Source: Flavobacterium agri (GTDB lineage Bacteria > Bacteroidota > Bacteroidia > Flavobacteriales > Flavobacteriaceae). From it: 64,000 nt of DNA. Below the pieces are notes generated by a model that made no database searches, was not told the origin of the DNA, and worked only from the letters and a program-made list of their open reading frames with translations. Numbering within the stretch: the stretch's first letter is position 1; each line of letters starts with the position of its first letter. Location: contig NZ_JACBJI010000008.1 in the NCBI RefSeq assembly GCF_013401995.1, positions 67,886-131,885 of the forward strand. The letters run 5' to 3'. Made by a program: the position numbers and the translations under genes. Positions 43,199-50,726 of this stretch are shown here, piece after piece.

Positions 43199-44335
43199 AT
43201 GAAAAAACTGTTTCTCGCGCTTTTCGCGATTTCCGTTTCGCTGACTTCCTGTAAACACGAAAAAAGTGACCTCGCCGATGGGCTTTACGCCGAAATCACG
43301 ACCAACAAAGGCAAAATCCTGTGCGAACTCGAATACCAGAAAGCACCTGTGACCGTCGCGAACTTCGTGACGTTGGCCGAAGGCAAAAATGCATTCTGTT
43401 CGGATGAATTCAAAGGCAAGCCGTTTTACGACGGATTGAAATTCCACCGCGTCGTTCCGAGCTTCATGATCCAAGGCGGTGACCCGCTTAGCGACGGATC
43501 GGGCGGACCGGGTTACAAATTCAGCGACGAGTTCAACGCCGACCTGAAGCACGACCGCGCCGGGACTTTATCCATGGCCAACGCCGGACCGGGCACGAAC
43601 GGCAGCCAATTCTTCATCACGCATTTGCCGACGCCTCAACTCGACCAACGCCATTCGGTTTTCGGATATGTCGTTACGGGCCAGGATGTAGTCGATGCCA
43701 TCGGACAAAACGATGTGATGGAATCGGTGAAAATCGTGCGTGTAGGAGAAGCGGCAAAGCGTTTCGATGCGTCGAAAACCTTCCGCGACTATTTCTCGAA
43801 AGAGCTCGACAACCAGAAAAAGCAAGCCGAAGTAGCCGCCGAATACCAAAAAATTTACACCGAAAAGTACAAGGCCGTCATCGATAAAAAAGTAGCCGAG
43901 TTGACCGCATTGCGTGCCAAAGCCACCAAATTGCCTTCGGGTGTAGAATTCCTGATCACCAAAAAGGGTTCGGGCGAAAAACCCGCCAACGGTACGTTGA
44001 CGTTCATGAATTATGCCGGCTATCTCGAAAATGGTTTGCTGTTCGACAGCAACATCATTTCGGTTGCGGAAGCTTACGGAAAATACGAACAGGCGCGCGA
44101 ACAAGGCGGCGGTTATTTGCCGATGCGTTTCGTATACGGACCGCAAGGACAACTCATCCCGGGATTCAAAGAAGGCATGTCGCAATTATCTTACGGAGAC
44201 AAGGCGGTGCTTTTCATCCCGTCGACAATGGGATACGGAGCGGCCGGCGCGGGTGGCATCATTCCGCCGAATGCGAACCTTGTTTTCGAAGTCGAATTGA
44301 TCAAGAACGAAGACCAACCATCAACCCGAAAATAA
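43199..44335 (+). CDS. Double peptidyl-prolyl isomerase (cyclophilin + FKBP), copy 1
   Basis: 378 residues. Lipoprotein-type signal (Ser-Leu-Thr-Ser-Cys near 18). Cyclophilin domain about 28-180 (Phe-His-Arg-Val-Val, Gly-Gly-Asp-Pro, Asn-Gly-Ser-Gln-Phe-Phe-Ile-Thr), a helical Lys/Ala linker, then an FKBP domain about 255-375 (Tyr-Ala-Gly-Tyr-Leu, Gly-Tyr-Gly-Ala, Ile-Pro-Pro-Asn-Ala). It starts immediately after the gldI stop. Both isomerase classes act on prolyl bonds; joined on one lipoprotein they would serve exported proteins. Confidence 0.92.
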   Translation: MKKLFLALFAISVSLTSCKHEKSDLADGLYAEITTNKGKILCELEYQKAPVTVANFVTLAEGKNAFCSDEFKGKPFYDGLKFHRVVPSFMIQGGDPLSDGSGGPGYKFSDEFNADLKHDRAGTLSMANAGPGTNGSQFFITHLPTPQLDQRHSVFGYVVTGQDVVDAIGQNDVMESVKIVRVGEAAKRFDASKTFRDYFSKELDNQKKQAEVAAEYQKIYTEKYKAVIDKKVAELTALRAKATKLPSGVEFLITKKGSGEKPANGTLTFMNYAGYLENGLLFDSNIISVAEAYGKYEQAREQGGGYLPMRFVYGPQGQLIPGFKEGMSQLSYGDKAVLFIPSTMGYGAAGAGGIIPPNANLVFEVELIKNEDQPSTRK

Positions 44336-44359
44336 TCTTACACACTTAAAACCAACGAA

Positions 44360-45493
44360 ATGAAACTTAAAGCGATGCTTTTCCTGCTGTTGTCGGTCAC
44401 GATGATGCAGGCCCAAAACAAAAAAGGGACTGCGAGTCCTGCAGCCAAGCCCGACGAGGGAATTTTTGCCGAAATAGAAACTTCGAAAGGCAAGATCCTG
44501 TTGCAACTCGAATACCAAAAAACTCCGGTAACCGTGGCGAACTTCGTGTCGTTGGCCGAAGGAAACAATCCTATGGTAGCCGAAAAATACAAAGGAAAAC
44601 CGTTTTACGACGGATTGAAATTCCACCGCGTGATCAAGGATTTCATGATCCAGGGCGGTGATCCGCTTGGTAACGGTTCGGGTGATCCGGGTTATAAATT
44701 CAAGGACGAGATCGTTGCCGACCTCAAACACACAGGGCCTGGCATCCTATCGATGGCCAACGCCGGACCTGGCACGAACGGCAGCCAGTTTTTCATCACA
44801 CACAAAGAAACCAGCTGGCTCAATGGCAAACACACGGTTTTCGGACATGTCGTTACAGGTCAGGACGTCGTGAATGCAATCGCTCAGGACGACGTGATCA
44901 ACAAAGTCACGATCATCCGCAAAGGAAAAGAGGCCAAGAAATTCGATGCCGCCAAAATTTTCGGCAATTACTTCGCCCAAAAATCTTCCGAGGACAAGAA
45001 AAAAGCCGAAGAGGAAGCCGCTGCCAAGAAAATCGCCGATGAGAAAGCGGCTACGGCTAAGACTGCAAAGAAAACATTTCTCGACGGAATCCGTGCTACG
45101 GCAATGACAACCGACAGCGGCTTGCAATACAAAATCATCAAAAATGGTACGGGCGTAAAACCGGCCGACGGTACACAGGTATTCATTTATTACGCCGGAT
45201 ATTTGGAAGACGGCTCGCTTTTCGACAGCAATTTCGAATCGGTAGCCAAAGAATACGGCCGATTTGACGAAGCACGCGCCACTCAAGGCGGATACAAGCC
45301 TTTCCCTTTCACCGCAGGCAACAAAAGCGGATTGATTCCTGGATTTGTCGAAGCTTTGGAAAAAATGGGCTTCGGTGACAGATTGGTCGCTTTCATCCCA
45401 TCTAAATTGGGTTATGGCGAAAAAGGCGCCGGAAACGTGATCCCGCCGAATGCGAACATCATTTTCGAAATCGAGCTTGTGGAGAAACAATAA
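44360..45493 (+). CDS. Double peptidyl-prolyl isomerase (cyclophilin + FKBP), copy 2
   Basis: 377 residues, same architecture and clearly paralogous to copy 1 (identical runs around Asn-Gly-Ser-Gln-Phe-Phe-Ile-Thr-His and Lys-Pro-Phe-Tyr-Asp-Gly-Leu-Lys-Phe-His-Arg-Val). The difference is the signal: residues 1-19 end Met-Met-Gln-Ala-Gln, a Sec signal without lipobox, so this copy should be soluble in the periplasm while copy 1 is lipid-anchored. Linker 205-235 is very rich in Lys/Ala/Glu. Last gene of the nrnA-gldI run; a terminator follows. Confidence 0.92.
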   Translation: MKLKAMLFLLLSVTMMQAQNKKGTASPAAKPDEGIFAEIETSKGKILLQLEYQKTPVTVANFVSLAEGNNPMVAEKYKGKPFYDGLKFHRVIKDFMIQGGDPLGNGSGDPGYKFKDEIVADLKHTGPGILSMANAGPGTNGSQFFITHKETSWLNGKHTVFGHVVTGQDVVNAIAQDDVINKVTIIRKGKEAKKFDAAKIFGNYFAQKSSEDKKKAEEEAAAKKIADEKAATAKTAKKTFLDGIRATAMTTDSGLQYKIIKNGTGVKPADGTQVFIYYAGYLEDGSLFDSNFESVAKEYGRFDEARATQGGYKPFPFTAGNKSGLIPGFVEALEKMGFGDRLVAFIPSKLGYGEKGAGNVIPPNANIIFEIELVEKQ

Positions 45494-45512
45494 TCATCGC
45501 AACATCACAATA

Positions 45513-45542
45513 AAAAATCCGGTCGCAATGCCGGATTTTTTT
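45513..45542. terminator. Bidirectional terminator after the isomerase genes
   Basis: AAAAATCCGG / CCGGATTTTT with an eight-base loop between convergent genes. Confidence 0.9.
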
Positions 45543-45558
45543 ATGGAGTGACGTGTAA

Positions 45559-45993
45559 TCAACTTTTAAAAGCCCATTCCAATTCGTCTTTGTCGTTTAT
45601 CACGGCACCGATTTCGACTTTCGAAACGTGTCCGAATTCTTCTTGCAAAATCAGCCAATTCGCTTCATTGAAGTGATTCGTGGCAATGTCGAAACGCTCG
45701 GTTTCCCAGGTTTTGAAACTCTTGGGCAAAGTATTTTTGATTTCCTCGACGGTTTGGCCGATGACTTTGCTGCCCGATAACGTGGCCTCTTGGTTGGCAC
45801 AGATGAAATACCCGAGACGGAAATCCTCGTCCTCATAAAAAGTCAGGCGCAGACGTGATTCGTTGTACACGTAAATGACGTTTTTGTCGTCGTCCTTGAA
45901 GTTCAGGTCGGGTCGGCCCAAAAGCGTTTCGACGTGGCTCGTCTTCATGCCGAACAACAATTTATCGATACCTTTGCCAGCGGTGATTTCCAT
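45559..45993 (-). CDS. Cytoplasmic protein of unknown function
   Basis: 144 residues without signal or membrane segment. It begins Ile-Thr-Ala-Gly-Lys-Gly-Ile-Asp-Lys-Leu-Leu-Phe-Gly-Met and continues Val-Glu-x-Leu-Leu-Gly-Arg-Pro-Asp, a pattern resembling small outer-membrane-assembly or immunity-like folds where Gly-Met/Gly-x-Pro turns recur, but I cannot place it in a family. Rich in Glu, Asp and aromatic residues. It stands alone, with a one-mismatch -7 element about 22 nt upstream. Confidence 0.6.
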   Translation of the reverse strand: MEITAGKGIDKLLFGMKTSHVETLLGRPDLNFKDDDKNVIYVYNESRLRLTFYEDEDFRLGYFICANQEATLSGSKVIGQTVEEIKNTLPKSFKTWETERFDIATNHFNEANWLILQEEFGHVSKVEIGAVINDKDELEWAFKS

Positions 45994-46058
45994 GTGATTT
46001 TTTTTGTAAAGGTAATCGATTGACGGATATTATTTCTGTAAGAATATAGCCGAAATCT

Positions 46059-46066
46059 TATATTTG
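46059..46066 (+). promoter_or_regulatory. -7 element of the GldL-like gene
   Basis: TATATTTG, exact TAnnTTTG, 13 nt before the ATG at 46080. Confidence 0.65.
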
Positions 46067-46079
46067 CGCAAACATCAAT

Positions 46080-46535
46080 ATGAAAACGGAAACCACATTC
46101 GCCTCTTTGTCTTTATTGGGAATTTTGCTGCGCATCGCCCACATTCCCGGGTCGAGCCTTCTACTGATTTTGGCTTTGGGCTGTTTGGGATTGATTTATT
46201 TTCCGTTCTCGTTCTACTTTTTCCCTGCAAACGGCTTAAAAAACCAAAAGATCGGGCTTTCGCTCGGATCGGGATTTTTCCTTTCAAATCTTGTTTTAGG
46301 GATTTTGTTCTCGCTGATGCATTGGCCTGGCGGTATTGCCTTAATCTTTTTGGCTTTCATTCCGCTCGCGATTTTGCTGTTCGTGACTTTGAACAGGCAA
46401 AAATCGAATAAAGACGAAAACCTGATACTGTATTACAAAAACCTGGTGATGCGTATCGTAGTGGTCCTTGCCGTTGCGGTATTGGTATACTTGACCATGA
46501 AACTTACAGGTCAGATCGACGGCGGATTGCGCTGA
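46080..46535 (+). CDS. Small GldL-like integral membrane protein
   Basis: 151 residues with four to five hydrophobic helices (about 6-22, 28-48, 62-80, 85-103, 120-140). Two helices carry a motif resembling the N-terminal helices of the T9SS motor protein GldL: Leu-Leu-Arg-Ile-Ala-His-Ile-Pro-Gly at 16-24 and Leu-Phe-Ser-Leu-Met-His-Trp-Pro-Gly near 77-85 (GldL has Lys-Ile-Met-His-Trp-Pro-Gly). It lacks the long cytoplasmic GldL tail and no gldM/gldK lies nearby, so it is a relative and not the motor itself. Function unknown. Confidence 0.65.
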   Translation: MKTETTFASLSLLGILLRIAHIPGSSLLLILALGCLGLIYFPFSFYFFPANGLKNQKIGLSLGSGFFLSNLVLGILFSLMHWPGGIALIFLAFIPLAILLFVTLNRQKSNKDENLILYYKNLVMRIVVVLAVAVLVYLTMKLTGQIDGGLR

Positions 46536-46538
46536 TTG

Positions 46539-47135
46539 TTATAGTCTGGAACTCAGGTTTTCTTTTACGGTAGCTTCCCATTCGGATTTGAGGATGCTCA
46601 ACACGATGCTGTCGCGTCTTCCTCCTTCGGCTTTGGGTTGATGGCTGCGGAAAATCCCTTCGACGGTACAACCGATGCTTTTCATCGCCGCAATGCTTTT
46701 CTCATTGGACGCATCGGCACGGAACTCGACGCGCTCTATTCGTAAAGTCTCAAAAGCGTATTGCAGCAACAGGAATTTGCAGTGTTTGTTGAGACCCGTT
46801 CCCTGAAAATCCTTGCCATACCATGTGTAGCCGAGCTGAAGCGACGAAAATCCAAAATTCATGTCGTAATAACGCGTGCTTCCGGCATAACGGCTGGTCG
46901 TTTTGTCGAATACGATAAACGGGAATTCGGTATGCTTTTCACGGGCTTCCAAAGCAATCCGGATGTAATGTTCCAAATGTTCGCGTCCGCCACCGGCACG
47001 AACCAGTGAAAATTTCCAAAGTTCGGGCTCGTTTTCAGACAAATACAGCAGGTTTTCGACATCCGAAAACTCAAGCGGACGAAGCAACACGCGCTCGTCT
47101 TCGAGAATCAGGTTCTGTTCGAAATCGAAAGCCAT
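46539..47135 (-). CDS. GNAT family N-acetyltransferase (RimJ/RimL type)
   Basis: 198 residues, one GNAT domain: Leu-Arg-Pro-Leu-Glu-Phe-Ser-Asp at the N-terminus, Gly-Tyr-Thr-Trp-Tyr-Gly-Lys-Asp-Phe-Gln-Gly-Thr-Gly-Leu-Asn for acetyl-CoA near 105-119, and Arg-Ala-Asp-Ala-Ser-Asn-Glu-Lys-Ser near 142. It transfers acetyl from CoA to an amine, possibly a ribosomal protein or metabolite; the substrate is not visible. It follows purM by 14 nt. Confidence 0.9.
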   Translation of the reverse strand: MAFDFEQNLILEDERVLLRPLEFSDVENLLYLSENEPELWKFSLVRAGGGREHLEHYIRIALEAREKHTEFPFIVFDKTTSRYAGSTRYYDMNFGFSSLQLGYTWYGKDFQGTGLNKHCKFLLLQYAFETLRIERVEFRADASNEKSIAAMKSIGCTVEGIFRSHQPKAEGGRRDSIVLSILKSEWEATVKENLSSRL

Positions 47136-47149
47136 AAAACGTATGGGAT

Positions 47150-48325
47150 TTAATAAACGAATTCCCCGAACTCGCTATTGATCGTAAGTTTCTTTCCTTC
47201 GTACGATTCCACGCGTCCGACGATCCTCGCATCGACATTGAACGATTTCGAGATGTAGATGATGTCTTCGGCAATCGCTTCGGGCACGTACAATTCCATG
47301 CGATGTCCACAGTTGAACACCTGATACATTTCTTTCCAGTCTGTTTTGGATTGCTGCTGGATCAATTTGAACAAAGGCGGAACCGGAAACAGGTTGTCTT
47401 TTATCACATGGACATTATCTACGAAATGCAGCACTTTCGTCTGCGCGCCTCCCGAACAATGCACCATGCCGTGAATGTCTTCGGGATAATATTTTGAAAG
47501 TATTTTCTTGATGATCGGAGCGTATGTCCTTGTGGGCGAAAGTACTAGTTTTCCTGCGTCTATCGGAGAATCCTCTACGGCATCGGTCAATTTCACGTTG
47601 CCCGAATACACAAGATCCGACGGCACGGCCGCATCAAAACTCTCGGGGTATTTTTCGGCGAGGTATTTCGAAAAAACGTCGTGGCGGGCCGAAGTCAAAC
47701 CGTTGCTGCCCATTCCGCCGTTATACGATTTTTCGTAAGTCGCCTGCCCGAACGATTCGAGACCCACGATCACATCTCCGGGTTTGATCCTTGCGTTGTC
47801 GATCACCGCCGAACGTTTCATGCGCGCCGTAACCGTAGAATCGACGATGATCGTGCGCACAAGGTCACCGACATCGGCCGTTTCGCCACCCGTGGAATGG
47901 ATCGTCACGCCAAAGTTTTTGAGTTCTTCGATGAGTTCCTCGGTTCCGTTGATGATCGCGGCCAAAACTTCGCCCGGGATCAGGTTTTTATTGCGTCCGA
48001 TTGTAGACGACAACATGATGTTATCAGTCGCACCCACACATAAAAGATCGTCTATGTTCATGATCAGCGCGTCTTGTGCGATGCCTTTCCAAACAGACAA
48101 ATCGCCCGTTTCCTTCCAGTACATATAGGCCAAAGCCGATTTCGTACCTGCGCCGTCCGCATGCATCACGAGACAGTAGTTGCCGTCGCCGGTGAGATAA
48201 TCGGGAACGATTTTACAGAAAGCTTTCGGAAAAAGTCCTTTGTCGATGTTTTTTATCGCGGCGTGAACGTCCTCTTTTTCGGCCGAAACCCCGCGTTGCG
48301 CGTAGCGTTTGGAAGTGTCTGTCAT
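47150..48325 (-). CDS. purM: AIR synthase (phosphoribosylformylglycinamidine cyclo-ligase)
   Basis: 391 residues from ATG 48325; a seven-codon longer frame runs into the promoter. PurM closes the imidazole ring in purine synthesis (FGAM + ATP to AIR). It has the PurM-like N-terminal ATP domain (Met-His-Ala-Asp-Gly-Ala-Gly-Thr-Lys near 60 and Met-Asn-Ile-Asp-Asp-Leu near 95) and the AIRS C-terminal domain (Gly-Leu-Glu-Ser-Phe-Gly). It is longer than the E. coli enzyme (345) in the manner usual for Bacteroidota. Promoter at 48344-48351. The GNAT gene shares its transcript. Confidence 0.9.
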   Translation of the reverse strand: MTDTSKRYAQRGVSAEKEDVHAAIKNIDKGLFPKAFCKIVPDYLTGDGNYCLVMHADGAGTKSALAYMYWKETGDLSVWKGIAQDALIMNIDDLLCVGATDNIMLSSTIGRNKNLIPGEVLAAIINGTEELIEELKNFGVTIHSTGGETADVGDLVRTIIVDSTVTARMKRSAVIDNARIKPGDVIVGLESFGQATYEKSYNGGMGSNGLTSARHDVFSKYLAEKYPESFDAAVPSDLVYSGNVKLTDAVEDSPIDAGKLVLSPTRTYAPIIKKILSKYYPEDIHGMVHCSGGAQTKVLHFVDNVHVIKDNLFPVPPLFKLIQQQSKTDWKEMYQVFNCGHRMELYVPEAIAEDIIYISKSFNVDARIVGRVESYEGKKLTINSEFGEFVY

Positions 48326-48343
48326 GATTGTGTGTTGTGGCTG

Positions 48344-48351
48344 CAAAGATA
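48344..48351 (-). promoter_or_regulatory. -7 element of the purM promoter
   Basis: Reads TATCTTTG on the minus strand, exact TAnnTTTG, 18 nt before the ATG. Confidence 0.65.
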
Positions 48352-48433
48352 GTTTTATTATTTATTATTTATTTTCATTGTTTGCCCGAATCGACACACT
48401 CAAACGATAATAAACAATAAAAATAAAGAATAC

Positions 48434-49219
48434 TCAATTCCCAAGAATCTCCACTTCCACCCGCCTGTTCTCGTCCTGCTCTTTCTCGTTCTTTTCGGGA
48501 ATCGGATGCAACGGACGCGAAACCCCGTATCCTTTATAAGAAAGCCTTTCCGGCTCGATGCCGTTGCGAACCAAATAATTGTAGACCGCTTTGGCGCGTA
48601 TCGTCGAAACATACGAGTAATCGCGCTCTTTTACGGTTTGGCAGCAGATGTGGCCCTGGATTTCCACCTTAAGCTTAGGATTCGATTTCATGATTTCGAG
48701 CAATTCGCCAAGCACCGCACGCGATTTGGGCACGATTTGGTCGCTCATGTTGAAAAAATTCAGGTTGGGCAAACGGATTTTTTCTCCGACTACCGCTTTC
48801 TCCATAGTTTTCTGAAGCTCGCTTTTGGGTCTTGGATTGATTGTTTGTGAATCCGTTTCCAATGCGTACCTCACCGCGACTTTCCTGTTCTCGCTCCTTG
48901 TTTTCGATTGCAGGAAGTTCTCGCCATATCCTTTGAGTTCGAAATCATCGGCAAAAGCCATTTCGCTCGATTTGAGGTATTCCTTTACGGTTTCGGCTCG
49001 TTTTACAGAAAGGCTATCATTGTATTCGAGCGTTCCGATGCGATCGCAATACCCGTAAATTCCCGTCACTTCGGCTTTCGGATTTTGTACGATCCAGCTG
49101 TCGAGTTTTTGCTGTTGCGAAGGTTCGAGGTCGTAGTGGTCGAATTCGAAAAAGACTTCGGTTTGATTTTGGGCAAAGCCGAATGAAATCGAAAAGAGGA
49201 AGAAGAAAGCGAATTTCAT
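48434..49219 (-). CDS. Exported protein with two OmpA-like domains, copy 1
   Basis: 261 residues. Signal peptide 1-16 (ending Phe-Gly-Phe-Ala-Gln). Two OmpA-like peptidoglycan-binding domains: about 20-118 (Phe-Phe-Glu-Phe-Asp at the start, Gly-Tyr-Cys-Asp-Arg) and about 140-261 (Val-Glu-Ile-Gln-Gly-His-Ile-Cys-Cys-Gln, Arg-Arg-Val-Glu-Val-Glu-Ile-Leu-Gly-Asn end). No beta-barrel or lipobox, so it should be a free periplasmic protein, possibly bridging two peptidoglycan sites. The second domain has a Cys-Cys pair where OmpA has Thr-Asp. A paralogue lies 82 nt upstream. Confidence 0.85.
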   Translation of the reverse strand: MKFAFFFLFSISFGFAQNQTEVFFEFDHYDLEPSQQQKLDSWIVQNPKAEVTGIYGYCDRIGTLEYNDSLSVKRAETVKEYLKSSEMAFADDFELKGYGENFLQSKTRSENRKVAVRYALETDSQTINPRPKSELQKTMEKAVVGEKIRLPNLNFFNMSDQIVPKSRAVLGELLEIMKSNPKLKVEIQGHICCQTVKERDYSYVSTIRAKAVYNYLVRNGIEPERLSYKGYGVSRPLHPIPEKNEKEQDENRRVEVEILGN

Positions 49220-49301
49220 TACAATTTTTTATTGTTATTTTTTATTGGAATACGGACTTCCCTGTCGGAAGCAATGAATAAATAATAGAAATAAAAAATA
49301 A

Positions 49302-50189
49302 TCAATTCCCTAAAATCTCGATCTCGACCCGTCTGTTCGCCGCGCGTTCCGTTTCGCTTTTCTCGGGAATCGGAAACAAAGGCGCCGTCGTACCCAAACC
49401 TTTGTACGACAGACGCGACTTTTCGATTTCGTTCATCACGAGGAATTGATAGATCGCTTTGGCGCGTTTGGTAGATAAATCGGTATGATCTTTAGGACTG
49501 CAGCACAAATGACCTTGAATATCGATCCTGAGGTTCGGGTTTCGCTGCAAAACAAGCAACAGTTCGTACAATTTGCTGCGCGATTCGGGTACGATCGCAA
49601 AGGTGTTGATCACGAAATTAAGGTTCGCAATCGTAAGCTTGTCGCCTTTTGTCGCATTGGTCATCTGGCGCATGAATTCGACGTCGAGCTTATATTCCGA
49701 TTTCGTGCCGTCGGGATTGTCTACCGTGATGCGCTCCGGATACGTCACGATGCGTTTCTGCGGCTCGGGCGCTTTTTCGGGTTGGATGCCCAGGATTTCA
49801 TTCTCACGCGGAATGTCTTTGGCTTCGATATAATAAATCACGGCTTTCCGGTTCTCGGCCTTGTTTTTGGAATGTTCGTGCAATTCGCCGAAACTTCTCG
49901 TCTTGAAATCTTCACGGATCTTGATTTTGCCCGAAATGACTTTGTAAATCGTCGAAACCCGACGTTGGGCAAGCGAATCGTTATGGCCGAGGCTTCCGTC
50001 TTCGTCCGTGTATCCGTTTATGGCGACGATCTTGACGTCTTGGTTGGCGTCCATCCACTTTTGCAATCGCGCGGATTCGGTCTTTTTAAGGTCGTGTTTG
50101 TTGCTGTCGAAGTAAACCGGGAATTGTTGCTGCGCGTTGGCAAGTATGGGCGCTAAAAACAACAAAAGCATCAATATTTTAGCTTTCAT
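49302..50189 (-). CDS. Exported protein with two OmpA-like domains, copy 2
   Basis: 295 residues from ATG 50189, the first Met of a signal peptide (ending Leu-Ala-Asn-Ala-Gln). Same double OmpA layout: first domain about 22-120 (Pro-Val-Tyr-Phe-Asp-Ser-Asn, Gly-Tyr-Thr-Asp-Glu-Asp), a linker with Arg-Ile-Val-Thr-Tyr-Pro, second domain about 170-295 (Asp-Ile-Gln-Gly-His-Leu-Cys-Cys-Ser). The Gly-His-x-Cys-Cys feature and the Ile-Pro-Glu-Lys near-C-terminal block are shared with copy 1, so the pair is a tandem duplication that diverged. Confidence 0.85.
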   Translation of the reverse strand: MKAKILMLLLFLAPILANAQQQFPVYFDSNKHDLKKTESARLQKWMDANQDVKIVAINGYTDEDGSLGHNDSLAQRRVSTIYKVISGKIKIREDFKTRSFGELHEHSKNKAENRKAVIYYIEAKDIPRENEILGIQPEKAPEPQKRIVTYPERITVDNPDGTKSEYKLDVEFMRQMTNATKGDKLTIANLNFVINTFAIVPESRSKLYELLLVLQRNPNLRIDIQGHLCCSPKDHTDLSTKRAKAIYQFLVMNEIEKSRLSYKGLGTTAPLFPIPEKSETERAANRRVEIEILGN

Positions 50190-50252
50190 CTGCATAATTT
50201 GGGATATAGGAAAGGTACACAAAATAAAACTGGCATGCGAAATCTATTTCTA

Positions 50253-50260
50253 TATATTTG
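50253..50260 (+). promoter_or_regulatory. -7 element of the short T9SS protein gene
   Basis: TATATTTG, exact TAnnTTTG, 18 nt before the ATG at 50279. Confidence 0.65.
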
Positions 50261-50278
50261 TTTCAAACAAAATTTAAT

Positions 50279-50725
50279 ATGCGAAAATTAACTCCTATCC
50301 TTTTACTGTCAATGGGTTGCGCGAGTGCACAATCGCTCGTGCAGACGGTGAATTCGGGAAGCCTCGTAACGGCTTCGTCCTCGGTTTCTGTGGGCGAGAT
50401 CGTCGTCGTTCCCGTGAATCCGATTCAATCCCAAAGCGGCCTTATCGGCATTTTGACACAGAACGGCCAACTCGAGGTCGCCGAATTCAGTCCGGCGCCG
50501 AAAGTCGTGGCGTATCCGAATCCGACGACAGCCGGCATTTCGTTCAAGACCGATCTGAATCTCATCGGTGAGAAAGTCTCGGTTTTCGACCAATCGGGTA
50601 AACTCGTGTTGCAGCGTTTGATCGGAGGCGAGAACAATCTTGACCTGACCTCGCTTTCATCGGGCATTTACCTGATCCAATTCGAAAACAAAAAATTCAA
50701 CGCATTCAAAATCGTAAAACACTAA
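50279..50725 (+). CDS. Short T9SS type A sorting-domain protein
   Basis: 148 residues from ATG 50279 (the seven-codon longer frame overlaps the promoter). Signal peptide 1-18 (ending Gly-Cys-Ala-Ser-Ala-Gln). Only about 55 residues separate the signal from a complete type A sorting domain (Ala-Tyr-Pro-Asn-Pro-Thr, Gly-Lys-Leu-Val-Leu-Gln, Gly-Ile-Tyr-Leu-Ile-Gln-Phe, Lys-Ile-Val-Lys-His). This is nearly a bare T9SS cargo tag with a tiny passenger. It precedes the five-repeat protein by one base, so the pair is cotranscribed. Confidence 0.85.
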   Translation: MRKLTPILLLSMGCASAQSLVQTVNSGSLVTASSSVSVGEIVVVPVNPIQSQSGLIGILTQNGQLEVAEFSPAPKVVAYPNPTTAGISFKTDLNLIGEKVSVFDQSGKLVLQRLIGGENNLDLTSLSSGIYLIQFENKKFNAFKIVKH

Positions 50726-50726
50726 A

